A DNA stretch of 64,000 nucleotides from Planctomycetota bacterium (GTDB taxonomy: Bacteria > Planctomycetota > SZUA-567 > H5-PLA8), in NCBI GenBank assembly GCA_015075375.1, contig JABTUM010000002.1, forward strand, positions 1,227,393-1,291,392, given 5' to 3'. Positions within the stretch are counted from its first letter, which is position 1. Each line of letters begins with the position of its first letter. The translations under genes and the position numbers were made by a program. The notes under the pieces were generated by a model. The model made no database searches. It saw nothing but the letters and a program-made list of their open reading frames with translations, and was not told the DNA's origin. Positions 1 through 8,969 of the stretch are shown here, one piece after another.

Positions 1-1
1 G

Positions 2-1651
2 CGCCGGGCGAAGATCACGGAGCCGTACGGGTACGTGCTCAAGCCGTTCGAAGACCGCGAGATCGTGACGTCGGTGGAGATCGCGCTGTACCGGCACCGG
101 GCGGACCGCAAGCTGCGCGGCATGGAACGCTGGCTCGGAATGACGCTGAAGAGCATCGGGGACGGGGTGATCGCGACGGACCTGGACGGCAAGGTCACGT
201 TTCTGAACTCGGAGGCGGAGCGTCTGACGGGCTGGCCGGCGCTGGACGCGCTGGGGCTGCCGTTTGCGGAGGTCTTCCAGGCGGTGCATACGCGCACGGG
301 GGAGCGGATCGATAATCCGGTGGTCCGGGTGCTGCGCGAAGGCCTCGCGATCGGGTTGCCCGCGGATACGACGCTGATCGGGCGAACCGGGACGCGCGTG
401 GGCGTAGAAGACTGCGCGGCGCCGATACGCGACGAAAACGGCCGGATGAACGGCGCGGTGCTGGTCTTCCGCGACGCCACGATGCAGCGCCAAGTCGAGG
501 AGAAGCTGCGCAAGGCGGAAGAGTGGCAGGAGCAGATGCGCAAGCTGGAGTCGTTGGGCAGCCTGACGGGCGGTGTGGCGCACGATTTCAACAACCTGAT
601 GACGATCGTGATGGGCTACAGCGACATGCTGTTGAAGATGCGCGAGCAGGTGAACGACGAGGCGCGCCAAAAGGGCCTGGAGGCGATCCACAGCGCAGCG
701 GAACGAGCGGCGGCGTTGACCCGCCAACTCCTGACCTTTGGCCGCAGGCACACGAACAAGCCGGAGGCTGTCAACCTGAGCGAACAGGCGGGCAAGCTGC
801 TGGAGTCGCTGCGGCGTTTGATCGGCGAGCACCTCGAGATCGCGACGCATTTCCCGGCGGAACCGCCCAAGACGATGATCGATCCGGTGCAACTGGACCA
901 GATCCTGATCAACTTGGCGGCGAACGCCCGGGATGCGATGCCGCACGGCGGGACGCTGACGATCGAGACGGGCGTGCTCTCGGTCACGGGAGAAGGCGAG
1001 TACGCGATGCTCTCGGTCCGCGATACGGGCACGGGGATCGACGACGCGACGCGCGCGCGGATCTTCGAACCGTTTTTCACCACCAAAGCGCCGGGCCACG
1101 GCACGGGTATCGGTCTTTCGACGGTGCACGCCATCGTGTCGCACTACGACGGCCGGATCGAAGTGGATACGTCGCCGGGCCAGGGCAGTTGTTTCCGCAT
1201 CCTGCTGCCGCGGTATTCCGAAACGGCTCAAGCCAAGGCGGCGCCCACGGATGGCGCGATGAAGGGCGGGCGCGAGACGATCCTGGTGGTGGAGGACGAC
1301 GCCTCGGTGCGTACGCTGGTCTGCGAGGTGCTGGGCAGGTTGGGATATACGACGCTGGAAGCCGAGTCGCCGGCGCACGCGATCGAATTGCTGCGGCGGC
1401 ACCAGCCAAACGTGGCCATGGTTATTTCGGACCTGATCATGCCGGGCATGAACGGCGTGGACTTGCTGAACGAGCTGCGCTCGATTCAGCCGAACTTGGG
1501 CGCGCTCTTTATGTCCGGCTACTTGGACAACCCGCTGTATCACCGTTTGGCGTCCATCGTGCGGACGGCCTTCATCGCGAAGCCGTTTTCTCCGCGCGGG
1601 CTGGCGCTGAGCCTGCGCGGCGTGCTCGAGATGCCGCAGCAGGCGAGTTGA
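2..1651 (+). CDS. Hybrid sensor histidine kinase with C-terminal receiver, 5' end missing
   Basis: The reading frame is open at the window edge. The first visible residues (ITEPYGYVLKPFEDRE) look like the end of a receiver domain with its KPF motif, so the full protein probably starts with another receiver. In the visible 549 residues a PAS domain follows (about 45-165), then a HisKA box GGVAHDFNNL with the phospho-accepting His near 193, then a HATPase domain with N box (NLAANARDAMPHGG, near 305), G1 (DTGTGID, near 341) and G2 (GTGIGLS, near 370). A C-terminal receiver (about 426-546) has EDD at its start and the acceptor Asp in SDLIMPG near 477. No membrane segment is seen, so it is probably a cytoplasmic phosphorelay kinase. 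The signal and target cannot be read from the sequence. A GTG at 35 is a possible but unlikely start. Confidence 0.9.
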   Translation, partial: RRAKITEPYGYVLKPFEDREIVTSVEIALYRHRADRKLRGMERWLGMTLKSIGDGVIATDLDGKVTFLNSEAERLTGWPALDALGLPFAEVFQAVHTRTGERIDNPVVRVLREGLAIGLPADTTLIGRTGTRVGVEDCAAPIRDENGRMNGAVLVFRDATMQRQVEEKLRKAEEWQEQMRKLESLGSLTGGVAHDFNNLMTIVMGYSDMLLKMREQVNDEARQKGLEAIHSAAERAAALTRQLLTFGRRHTNKPEAVNLSEQAGKLLESLRRLIGEHLEIATHFPAEPPKTMIDPVQLDQILINLAANARDAMPHGGTLTIETGVLSVTGEGEYAMLSVRDTGTGIDDATRARIFEPFFTTKAPGHGTGIGLSTVHAIVSHYDGRIEVDTSPGQGSCFRILLPRYSETAQAKAAPTDGAMKGGRETILVVEDDASVRTLVCEVLGRLGYTTLEAESPAHAIELLRRHQPNVAMVISDLIMPGMNGVDLLNELRSIQPNLGALFMSGYLDNPLYHRLASIVRTAFIAKPFSPRGLALSLRGVLEMPQQAS

Positions 1652-1896
1652 GGCCGGACGTCCGGATGCGAACCCCAGGCTCCTTGTAGCAACCCGTCCC
1701 CGTAGCAGCCGTCCCCTGCTCGGCGCCCGGTTTTCCGGCCGCCGGTGGGGCGCCGGATGGACCTGCACCGCGGCGCTCCGCGGGCGGGCGCATGCCAACT
1801 CGCTTCGGGAAACGCCACGCAAATCCGTGCTTGGCCACTAAACTGTCACGATCGGACGATAAAGCGGACATGAGGGGACCGGTCGAGGGTGCGGGA

Positions 1897-3162
1897 ATGA
1901 GGCCGAACATACTGATGATCGTGACGGACCAGCAGCGCGCGGACACGCTGAGCGCGCATCGGAGTTCGTTTCGCGCTCGTACGCCGGCGATGGACGGACT
2001 GGTGCGGCGCGGCGTGGTGTTCGAGCACGCGTTCTGTGCGGCGCCGGTGAGCTGCCCGTCGCGCGCGACGCTGCAGACGGGGCTGTATCCGAGCAAAGCA
2101 GGGATGAACAGCAATCTCTCGCCGGGCCTGAACGACGGGTTGAATACCGTGGCGAAGCGGATGCAGGCGGCCGGGTATCAGACGGTGTACCACGGCAAGT
2201 CGCACCTGAAGACCGATCTGAAGTCGCTGGGCTACGACGTGAGCTTCGAGAACAGCGAGGACGATTCGACGGTCACGGCCGCGGCGCAGTATTGGCGAAA
2301 CAAGGATTGGCTGGCGCACCCGCGCCCGTTTTTCCACATCCTATCGCTGATGAATCCGCACGACATATACTTCATCGACCCTGACGGAGCGGATGAGGTG
2401 GATCAGCCGCCTTGGCCCAGCCAGCAGGATACGCTCGCCGAAAAGCCGGAGTTGCAGCGGAAGCGTGCGCGGGCGTGGCCGGACGAGAAGTGGCAGTACT
2501 ACCGTAATGCGTATGCGCGCCTGCTGGAGGAAGCCGACGAAGACATCGCCCGGGCGCTGGAGCAGCTGCTGCGATCGGGGTACCTGTACAACACGTGGAT
2601 CATCCTGACGTCCGACCACGGCGACATGGGCGGGGAGCACCGGCTGCCCTTCAAAGGACCGTTCATGTACGACGGCGTGGTGCGGGTGCCGCTGGTGATC
2701 GTACCTCCGAGCGCGAGCCTGAAGCCGGGTCCGAACGGGCGGATGAACAGCCGCTCTGAACAATTCGCGCCAGTGGTTTCGCAGGCGCTGACGAGCCACA
2801 TCGACCTGGTGCCGACGGTGCTCGATATCGCCGGGCTGCCGGCGGATCCGGCGCTTCCGGGGCGCAGCCTGCTGCCGGTGGTTCGGGGCGAGCCGCTGCA
2901 GGAGGTTGCGCACGTTTTCGCCGAGCTTAACGAACAGGCGGCGCTGCGCATGATTCGAAGCCTGGACTGGAAGTACGTGCTGCAGCAGAACGGCGACGAG
3001 GAATTGTACGCGCTGCGCGAGGATCCTCACGAGATGGCGAATCTGGCTCACGCGGCAAGCCACGCGGAGCGGAAAGCGGAGCTGAAGGGCCAGCTGCTGA
3101 ATTTCCTGCGTGCTCAAGGCGATGCGTTCGCGGCGCCGTTCGAACATGCCCGGCCGGCTTAG
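1897..3162 (+). CDS. Sulfatase, serine-type maturation motif
   Basis: This is a 421-residue type I sulfatase of the alkaline phosphatase fold that hydrolyses sulfate esters. The N-terminus MRPNILMIVTDQQRADT holds the metal-binding D-Q pair. The active-site motif reads S52-C-P-S-R-A-T-L-Q-T-G, so the residue that becomes formylglycine is a serine, which in known enzymes needs the radical-SAM maturase anSME. HGKSH near 104 and TSDHGDMGGEH near 237 are the other conserved blocks. The ATG at 1897 follows GAGGGTGCGGGA and directly precedes the conserved N-terminus; in-frame ATGs at 1792 and 1870 would add unconserved residues. No signal peptide is visible, so it is probably cytoplasmic or exported by another route. 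The substrate is unknown; an SGNH esterase gene follows 84 bases on. Confidence 0.92.
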   Translation: MRPNILMIVTDQQRADTLSAHRSSFRARTPAMDGLVRRGVVFEHAFCAAPVSCPSRATLQTGLYPSKAGMNSNLSPGLNDGLNTVAKRMQAAGYQTVYHGKSHLKTDLKSLGYDVSFENSEDDSTVTAAAQYWRNKDWLAHPRPFFHILSLMNPHDIYFIDPDGADEVDQPPWPSQQDTLAEKPELQRKRARAWPDEKWQYYRNAYARLLEEADEDIARALEQLLRSGYLYNTWIILTSDHGDMGGEHRLPFKGPFMYDGVVRVPLVIVPPSASLKPGPNGRMNSRSEQFAPVVSQALTSHIDLVPTVLDIAGLPADPALPGRSLLPVVRGEPLQEVAHVFAELNEQAALRMIRSLDWKYVLQQNGDEELYALREDPHEMANLAHAASHAERKAELKGQLLNFLRAQGDAFAAPFEHARPA

Positions 3163-3246
3163 CCGCATCGGCGCATGCGCGAGAGAGCGCTTGGGGCCGG
3201 TCCGGCAGGTGTTTTACGTTCACACGTCCCGAACCATGGAGGCGCT

Positions 3247-4344
3247 ATGCGCGGATTTTTACTGATGGGCTGGGCGGTCTGGATCCTGGCGGCGGCGGCT
3301 TCGGCGGGCGAGGCGGCGAGCGACGTATGGATCGTTTCGGGGCAGTCGAACGCCTGCGGGCGCGCGCCGGCGCCGGGCTACGAAGAGCACGCGCTGGTTC
3401 AGATGTCGGCGGGGAACAAGTGGGTGCCGGCGAAGGAACCGCTGCCGCTGGGGGGATCGGTGGGCCCGTGGCTGGCGGCGGCGGTGGAGACGGCGAAGGC
3501 GTCGGGCTTCGGGATCAAGATCACGGGCTGGGCCAGCGGCGGGCAGCCGATCACGATCTGGGAGGAAAGCGGGAGCGGCTGGCGCGCGCTGAGCACGGCG
3601 ATCAAGACCTCGGGGAAAAACGCGGGCGTCTTTCTGTGGTACCAAGGCGAAAGCGACGCGATGAAGGCGATGAAGCAGGACGAGTACGAGACGCGGCTGA
3701 CGGACCTGATCCGGCGCGTGCGGGCGGAGGCGGGGAATCCGGCCATGCAGGTGGCGATCGTGCAGATCTCGCGCTTCGGGAACGCCACGGCGACGTCGAT
3801 GGAGATCCGCGAGGCACAGCGGCAGGTGGTGCTGAAGGATCCGCACGCGCTGCTGGTGACGGCGATCGGGCGGAAGTGCGACGGGGTGCATTTGTATAAG
3901 GAAGGCTACTTCGAATTGGGCGCGGAACTTTCGCGCGCGCTGCTCAAGACGCGCTACGGCAAGAAAGACACCGACTGGCCGGGCCCGGTGCTGGACGCTG
4001 CGGTGCTGGGGAGCGACGGGAAGACGGTGGGCGTGCATTTCGCGGAAGTGCGCAAACTCTCGGGCGCGCTGGCGGCGGACTTCGGCGCGGTGGACGCCGA
4101 GGGGTTGGTGAAGTGCGTGAAGGTTCAGGCGGAGCAGACGCGGGCGGTACTGACCTTGGAGCGCGCGGTCAAGCTTCCGGCGAAGGCGGTGTACGGATTC
4201 GGGCAGGCTCCGGAGGCGACGCTGGTGGACGAGGCGGGGAACCGTGCGCCGGCGGTGATGCTGGAGTTGACGAGCGGTGCGTTGCCCGCGGACGCTCCGA
4301 CGTTGTGTCCGAACGGAGCGGGTGCGGCGCCGGGGAAGAAGTGA
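3247..4344 (+). CDS. Secreted sialate O-acetylesterase-type SGNH hydrolase
   Basis: This 365-residue protein starts with a signal peptide (MRGFLLMGWAVWILAAAASAGEA). The SGNH blocks of the SASA family are all present: the nucleophile in SGQSN (residues 31-35), WYQGESD near 130 and the catalytic D-x-V-H in CDGVHLY near 211. Such enzymes remove acetyl groups from sugars, classically sialic acid. The C-terminal third (about 250-365) looks like a beta-sandwich extension. The start at 3247 is chosen because GGAGG lies 5 bases upstream and the signal peptide begins there. It follows the sulfatase on the same strand, which suggests joint work on decorated polysaccharides. Confidence 0.88.
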   Translation: MRGFLLMGWAVWILAAAASAGEAASDVWIVSGQSNACGRAPAPGYEEHALVQMSAGNKWVPAKEPLPLGGSVGPWLAAAVETAKASGFGIKITGWASGGQPITIWEESGSGWRALSTAIKTSGKNAGVFLWYQGESDAMKAMKQDEYETRLTDLIRRVRAEAGNPAMQVAIVQISRFGNATATSMEIREAQRQVVLKDPHALLVTAIGRKCDGVHLYKEGYFELGAELSRALLKTRYGKKDTDWPGPVLDAAVLGSDGKTVGVHFAEVRKLSGALAADFGAVDAEGLVKCVKVQAEQTRAVLTLERAVKLPAKAVYGFGQAPEATLVDEAGNRAPAVMLELTSGALPADAPTLCPNGAGAAPGKK

Positions 4345-4373
4345 GTTGGGAGGCGCTGCGCGCGTTGTTTAAT

Positions 4374-4482
4374 CACCTCCCCTACTCCGCCTTCGCTGCG
4401 CTTCCGCCTTCGCTGCGCTTCGGCGCGACAAGTCGGCGCGACAAGACGGCGCGACAAGCCTTCCTTGGCAAGGAGGGGAAAA
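4374..4482. repeat. Dispersed hairpin repeat, copy A (long form)
   Basis: CACCTCCCC at one end pairs with GGAGGGGA at the other. Between them lies an insert with TTCGCTGCGCTTCCGCC and GGCGCGACAAG units. Related copies lie near 8217, 9506, 18007 and, partly, 10350 and 45130, always between genes. The strand is not assignable because it is largely self-complementary. Confidence 0.75.
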
Positions 4483-4527
4483 GGCGCGGCGTGGGTATTG
4501 TTCGCAGGCAGGACCGCTTAGCGGCAC

Positions 4528-5424
4528 TTATTTACGATCCAATCGCTCCAGGAATTCTGCGAGCCATTCGGCGGCGCCCAAGTGGCGGCCGAGATGGGCG
4601 TGCGCTTCTTCGTCGCTGTGGTTATCGGTGCCGCCGACGGAGACGAGGCCGTGTTCCACGCAATAGGCGCGGTAGACGGGGGTAAACTCGGGCGGGACGC
4701 CGGGGTGCGCGCATTCGATGCCGTCGAGTTGGAGTTCGGCGCGCAGCGTATCCATGCGCGCGCGGTCGCCTTGATTGAAGTAGCCGTGCGGGTGCGCGAG
4801 CGCGACCAGGACGCCGGCGGCTTTGAGCACGGGGACGACTTCGGCGGCCGGCGGGTAGGCGGCAGGCTTGGTGAGCGCTCGAATGCGAGCGCGCAGTTCG
4901 TCGTATTGAGCTTCCGACCCGATGACGCCGCGGGCGACGAGGTACGCTCGGAGGACACCGTTCTTGATGTGCGTGGGCCCGTGCGCCGCCACGGCGTGCG
5001 CGGGGCGGTAGGTGAGCATGAGGCGGAGGCGGTCGGCTTCGGTGAACGGGAAGCCGAGGATTTCCAGCCCGCTCGAGATGGAAGCTCCGTTGGCGTGTTC
5101 CCACTTGCGCGAGGCGGCGAAGAGGGCGTCGAGCGCGGCGTGGGGGCCTTCGGGGATGCCGTAGCAGAGCAGATCGACGGCGCCGACGGAACTGGTGACC
5201 GAAACTTCGGCGGCTCGGATGAGGCGGATATCGGGATAGGCGCGCGCGCCGATCTGCAATTCGGGCCACGAGAGCAGGTGGTGATGTTCGGTGACGGCGA
5301 GGGCGCGCATTCCGAGTTCCCGTGCGCGGCGGAAGTAGGTATCGGGGTGCGTGGCGGCGTCGTAGCTCCAGTAGGTGTGGTTGTGGAGGTCGAAGGGGGC
5401 GACGCTCGGCGCGAAGTAGGGCAT
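4528..5424 (-). CDS. PHP-domain metal-dependent phosphoesterase
   Basis: This 298-residue protein begins with the PHP signature DLHNHTYWSYDA (residues 12-23) and carries the further metal ligands TEHHH (45-49), a Glu in AAEVS, HPHG near 222 and GGTDNHSDEE near 275. PHP enzymes of this size hydrolyse phosphate esters such as histidinol phosphate or 3',5'-nucleotides. No his or trp genes lie beside it, so the substrate is open. AGGAGA lies 10 bases before the ATG. It is followed downstream only by repeat DNA. Confidence 0.85.
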   Translation of the reverse strand: MPYFAPSVAPFDLHNHTYWSYDAATHPDTYFRRARELGMRALAVTEHHHLLSWPELQIGARAYPDIRLIRAAEVSVTSSVGAVDLLCYGIPEGPHAALDALFAASRKWEHANGASISSGLEILGFPFTEADRLRLMLTYRPAHAVAAHGPTHIKNGVLRAYLVARGVIGSEAQYDELRARIRALTKPAAYPPAAEVVPVLKAAGVLVALAHPHGYFNQGDRARMDTLRAELQLDGIECAHPGVPPEFTPVYRAYCVEHGLVSVGGTDNHSDEEAHAHLGRHLGAAEWLAEFLERLDRK

Positions 5425-5598
5425 GGGTGGGTTCTCCTGAGGGTTTCAGGATAGCGGGTGTGGGGGGCGGGGCAATGCGGGAGCGGGGGGCTTGAGGGAT
5501 TAACGGCAAATCAGAGCGGCGAAAAGGCCGCGGCATGGCCAACTTTCAGAAGCGGTTTCGTGCTTTACGGTAAGAGGTGGAAGAGACTGCGTGCGACA

Positions 5599-5724
5599 TT
5601 ACGGATTGTTGAACAGCCACACCAAGCCGGCACCGGCGGCGCTGAGGAAAATAATGGCCAGCAATAGCTGGTGCCCGTTGTAGCGGAGCAGGTCTTCGAG
5701 GTTTTTTTTGCGATGCCGCGACAT
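5599..5724 (-). CDS. 41-residue single-pass membrane peptide
   Basis: A short frame encodes a basic N-terminus (MSRHRKKNLEDLLRYNGHQ) followed by one strong hydrophobic segment (LLLAIIFLSAAGAGLVWLF, about residues 20-38) and a TAA stop. AGGGTG precedes the ATG by 6 bases. The charge pattern predicts the N-terminus inside the cell. It lies alone between the PHP and PhoD-like genes on the same strand. No family is recognised; it could be a small stress or regulatory membrane peptide. Confidence 0.5.
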   Translation of the reverse strand: MSRHRKKNLEDLLRYNGHQLLLAIIFLSAAGAGLVWLFNNP

Positions 5725-5824
5725 GCTTGCACCCTAGCACGGCTTTTAAACCGGGCAACGGTTAAGCGAAGGATGCGATTCAGAATATTGTAAAGCTCGA
5801 ATCTCTCACGCATTGCGAAATCAC

Positions 5825-7942
5825 CTACTCGCCGGCTTGTAATTCCGAGCGCTTGAGCGTGCGGTCGACGGGCGTGCTGCCGTCCACGTGATGCACGCGG
5901 ATGCGGACGGTGGGATCGGGAAGCGTGGTGTCGAAATCGAGCGTCACGAAGCCCTGGTCTTTGCTGTTGGCGATGCCGGAAGAGACGATCTCGTGAAGCG
6001 TATAGCCGGCGGTCTGTGCGGCGGGATGCTCGACGGTGCGGCAGTGGTGGACGTCGCCGGAGAGCCAGAGCACGCCGCCGATCTTTTCGTCGCGCAGGAA
6101 CTTGAAGAGGCGGTCGCGTTCGCCGGGGTAGTTCATCCAACAATCGGCGGGGTTGAGGTTGAGCGTGCCGCCGGAGCAGAGCAGCTTGAAGCGGGCTTTC
6201 GACTGTTTGAGAGCGTTGGCGAGCCAGGCGAATTGCGCGGCGCCCAGGACCGTTTTCCGTTCGTCGTCGGGCGCGAAGTTGGGGCTCTTGTAGTAGCGGT
6301 TGTCGGTGACGAAGAGTTCCACGTCGCCCCACGCGAAGGTGTAAAAGACGCCGGGCGTATCGGGCAGGCCGTAAGCGGGGTTGGCGTACATTTCGATGAA
6401 GGTGCGCAGGGATTCTTCCTTGCCGGGCTCGAGGCCGCCGGAATCGTTGGGGCCGTAGTCGTGATCGTCCCAGGTGGCGACGGCGGGGATGCGTTTGAGG
6501 GCCGCGGCGTATTCGGGGACCTGGCGCTGCCAAAGGTGGCGGCGCCAAAGCGCTTCGCGGTCGGTGGTGTCGGCGTAGACGTTGTCGCCCAGCAGGAGCA
6601 TGAAGGCGGGCTTGAGCTCGAGCATCTTCAGCCAAGGCGGCTGCTTGGGAAAGAGATCGGTGCGCATGCAGCTCGCGAAGGCCATGGTGAATTTCGCGGG
6701 CCGGCCGGGTTCGGGCGCGGTGCGGAAGCCGCCGGACCACGCGGCGTCGGTCTTATCGCCCTGCACGAGTCGGTAGACGTAGGCGGTATCGGGCTTCAAG
6801 CCGGTGAGGCGCGCTTTGACGGAGTAGTCGCCCGTTCGTTCGGGCTGCATGGGCACTCGAAGCGCGGTATCGGGCGGCGCGGCTTCGGCGCGGTACTCGA
6901 CTTCGAGCTTGGGATCGGCGCCGAAGTAGGCCCAGAGCTGCGCTTCTTCGTGCGTGACGGCGCCGAGCATGGGTCCGACCAAGCCTTCGGCTTTGGGGAA
7001 TACGGGCGCGGGCGGAAGCTGGGCGAGTTCGCGGCCGTCGAGGCGCAGGGCGATGGGACCGTTCGCGGCGGAGGCGGCGGGGAGTTCGAGCGTCAACCGT
7101 CCGCGCGCGCGGCCTTCGTGTCCGGCGAGTTCGATTTCGGCGAGCTTCGTTGCGCCTTGCGTCGCGACGAGCGGCTTGCCGAGCAGAGCCGGCGCGGCGT
7201 GGACGGTGACTTCGAGCGTATGCGGAGCGGTGAAGACCGCGCGGTGGAAGGCATCGACCGGCGGGCTGGGCGCGGCGGCGAGGCGGACGCGGTGCATGTG
7301 CTGGCGGTTGCTGCTGACCCAGAGGCCCGGATACCACGCGGCGATATGGAACGCGCGCTCGGGTTCGTAGTCGTCGACGAAAATTTGCACGCCGATTTCG
7401 CGCCCTTCGGCGGGTGCGATATTCAGGTTGCTCCACGGGATGCGCGCTTCGATGCGGTAGCCGCCGTCGATCTTGGCGCGCTTGGCTTCGATGACGGGCG
7501 GCGCGGCCTTGAGCGCCGGATCCTTGCGGTAATCGCCGGGCGAGACGCGCAGCTCGGGAAATTTTTCGCTGAGGCCGGGGCCGAGGAGGAACTGGACGAG
7601 TTGTTCGCCGTGGCGGCGGTCGGCGAGGTACAGTTCGACGCAGTCGCGCTGCCAGAGTCTGCGCGCTTCGGGGTGTTCGTGGTTTTCGTCGTCGAGGACC
7701 GTGACGAGCGCGAGGAGGCCCTGGTCGTCCCAGGCGAAGCGGGCGCGCGGGTCGCAGTCGACGGGCGGCTTGACGTGCTGGATGGGGCTGGCGAGGAGTT
7801 CGATGCGGAAGCCTCGTTCGCCCCAGTCGGCGGCCTCGGCGTCGATGACGACGGCGTCGAGCTTGGGAATCTCGAAGAGCGGCGTTTCGTCCTGCGCGCG
7901 GACGGCGGCGCAGGCGGCGAGGAGCAGCAGAAGCAGGCGCAT
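5825..7942 (-). CDS. Exported PhoD-like phosphatase with N-terminal carbohydrate-binding-like domain
   Basis: The 705-residue product has a signal peptide (MRLLLLLLAACAAVRA). Residues about 20-210 resemble the CBM9/DOMON-like fold found in front of secreted enzymes (VIDAEAADWGE near the start). A PhoD-type N-terminal beta domain (about 315-420) and a metallophosphatase domain follow, with FASC, LGDNVYADT, WDDHDYG and SGDVHHC as metal-ligand motifs. PhoD enzymes are extracellular phosphodiesterases/alkaline phosphatases. The start is set by AAGGAA 8 bases upstream and the signal peptide. The domain pairing suggests phosphate release from sugar-linked material at the cell surface. Confidence 0.87.
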   Translation of the reverse strand: MRLLLLLLAACAAVRAQDETPLFEIPKLDAVVIDAEAADWGERGFRIELLASPIQHVKPPVDCDPRARFAWDDQGLLALVTVLDDENHEHPEARRLWQRDCVELYLADRRHGEQLVQFLLGPGLSEKFPELRVSPGDYRKDPALKAAPPVIEAKRAKIDGGYRIEARIPWSNLNIAPAEGREIGVQIFVDDYEPERAFHIAAWYPGLWVSSNRQHMHRVRLAAAPSPPVDAFHRAVFTAPHTLEVTVHAAPALLGKPLVATQGATKLAEIELAGHEGRARGRLTLELPAASAANGPIALRLDGRELAQLPPAPVFPKAEGLVGPMLGAVTHEEAQLWAYFGADPKLEVEYRAEAAPPDTALRVPMQPERTGDYSVKARLTGLKPDTAYVYRLVQGDKTDAAWSGGFRTAPEPGRPAKFTMAFASCMRTDLFPKQPPWLKMLELKPAFMLLLGDNVYADTTDREALWRRHLWQRQVPEYAAALKRIPAVATWDDHDYGPNDSGGLEPGKEESLRTFIEMYANPAYGLPDTPGVFYTFAWGDVELFVTDNRYYKSPNFAPDDERKTVLGAAQFAWLANALKQSKARFKLLCSGGTLNLNPADCWMNYPGERDRLFKFLRDEKIGGVLWLSGDVHHCRTVEHPAAQTAGYTLHEIVSSGIANSKDQGFVTLDFDTTLPDPTVRIRVHHVDGSTPVDRTLKRSELQAGE

Positions 7943-8059
7943 GGCGGGTTCCTTTTCAGGACAAAGGGCAAGCGTCAAACTACAAGAACCCAACCGACTT
8001 CAAACTGCAAACGGCGAGCGGGAAGCGCAAAAGGAAAGTCAATTCGGCGCGGGTTCACC

Positions 8060-8154
8060 GCGTCCCTACGGGACGCGAACGGCATGGAGGGGGGCGCTTG
8101 GGATCCCAGCGATAAATCGCTGGGCTATTTTCATCACGTCCCTGCGGGACGCGA
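8060..8154. repeat. REP-like palindromes (GTCCCTACGGGAC and CCAGCGATAAATCGCTGG)
   Basis: CGTCCCTACGGGACGCGA and CGTCCCTGCGGGACGCGA flank an inner palindrome CCAGCGATAAATCGCTGG. Each can fold into a hairpin. The arrangement looks like an extragenic repeat cassette; no gene overlaps it. Confidence 0.7.
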
Positions 8155-8216
8155 CCGACGGCGGCCGCTTTCAGATTAAATTCTTTTCGTTAGGGTGCGC
8201 GGCGCGCTATTTCGGG

Positions 8217-8311
8217 CACCTCCCCTACTCCGCCTTCGCTGCGCTTCCGCCTGCGCTGCGCTTCGGCGCGACGAGACGGCGCGACGAGCCCTCCTTGGCA
8301 AGGAGGGGAAA
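8217..8311. repeat. Dispersed hairpin repeat, copy B (long form)
   Basis: This copy keeps the same ends as the one at 4374 (CACCTCCCCTACTCCGCC and CCTTGGCAAGGAGGGGAAA) and the same kind of internal CTTCGCTGCGCTTCCGCC insert. Confidence 0.75.
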
Positions 8312-8360
8312 CGGATCACGGCAAGGACAAACGTAATGGCAGAAGGAAAAGCGCGCTCAA

Positions 8361-8969
8361 TCAGGCTCGTCGTCGGGCGATGAAGCGGTAAATGGGGCGG
8401 CCGGCGATCATGTATTTCGCTTCGAAATTCGTGCGGCCTCTGGGGGCGTCGGGCCAAGGATCGGGGTGCGGGGTGACGTCCAGTTCGGCGCGTAGAATAG
8501 GTTCGGCTTCTTCGCAATAGCCGCGGTGATCGGTGGCGAAATAGAGGACGCCGTCGGGCGCGAGCGTGCGATTGAGCTGCCGGACGAAGGCGGGCTTGAT
8601 CAGGCGGCGTTTATGATGCCGCGCTTTGGGCCAGGGATCGGGAAAGTAAATGTGATAGGTGTTGACGGAGGCGTCGGGAAAACAGCTCGCGACAAGATCC
8701 GCTCCGTCGGTGCGGACGACCTTCAAGTTCGGGAGGCGGCGCTTCGCGACGCGCTCTTTCATCGTATAGAAGTAGTGACCGGCGGTCTCGATGCCCAGCC
8801 AGTCCATCTCGGGGTGGCGTTCGGCTTCGCCGATGACGAAGCGTCCGCCGCCGCTGCCGATTTCGACGCCCAGGGGCGCGCGGCGTCCGAAGATGAGCGC
8901 CCAATCGAGGGGCAACGGAAGCTGGCCGGGCAAGAGTTCGGGATCGAAGACCGCTTCAGACGCCGCCAA
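8361..8969 (-). CDS. trmB: tRNA (guanine-N7-)-methyltransferase
   Basis: The product methylates G46 of tRNA with S-adenosylmethionine. The SAM site is VEIGSGGGRFV; the family block YFPDPWPKARHHKRRL and the late motif TNFEAKY with RPIYRF are clear. The start is chosen as TTG at 8969 because GGAGG lies 8 bases upstream and the 202-residue product then has normal family length. That start overlaps the end of xseB by 14 bases, suggesting coupled translation. A frame open to 9098 would add about 43 low-complexity residues that lie wholly inside xseB and is less likely. Confidence 0.9.
   Translation of the reverse strand: MAASEAVFDPELLPGQLPLPLDWALIFGRRAPLGVEIGSGGGRFVIGEAERHPEMDWLGIETAGHYFYTMKERVAKRRLPNLKVVRTDGADLVASCFPDASVNTYHIYFPDPWPKARHHKRRLIKPAFVRQLNRTLAPDGVLYFATDHRGYCEEAEPILRAELDVTPHPDPWPDAPRGRTNFEAKYMIAGRPIYRFIARRRA

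Larger units (their letters stand above)
7943..8360. other. Intergenic repeat-rich gap
   Basis: This 418-base stretch holds no credible gene. It contains two palindromic GGGACGCG repeats around a CCAGCGATAAATCGCTGG hairpin and a long-form copy of the CACCTCCCC hairpin repeat. Both are listed separately. Confidence 0.7.

Noticed and set aside
5888..8179. A 763-codon open frame on the plus strand opposite the PhoD-like gene
   Set aside because: It is the antisense frame of a high-GC gene whose true strand has a signal peptide, metal motifs and a ribosome site. The plus-strand product is Gly/Ala/Val-rich without motifs.
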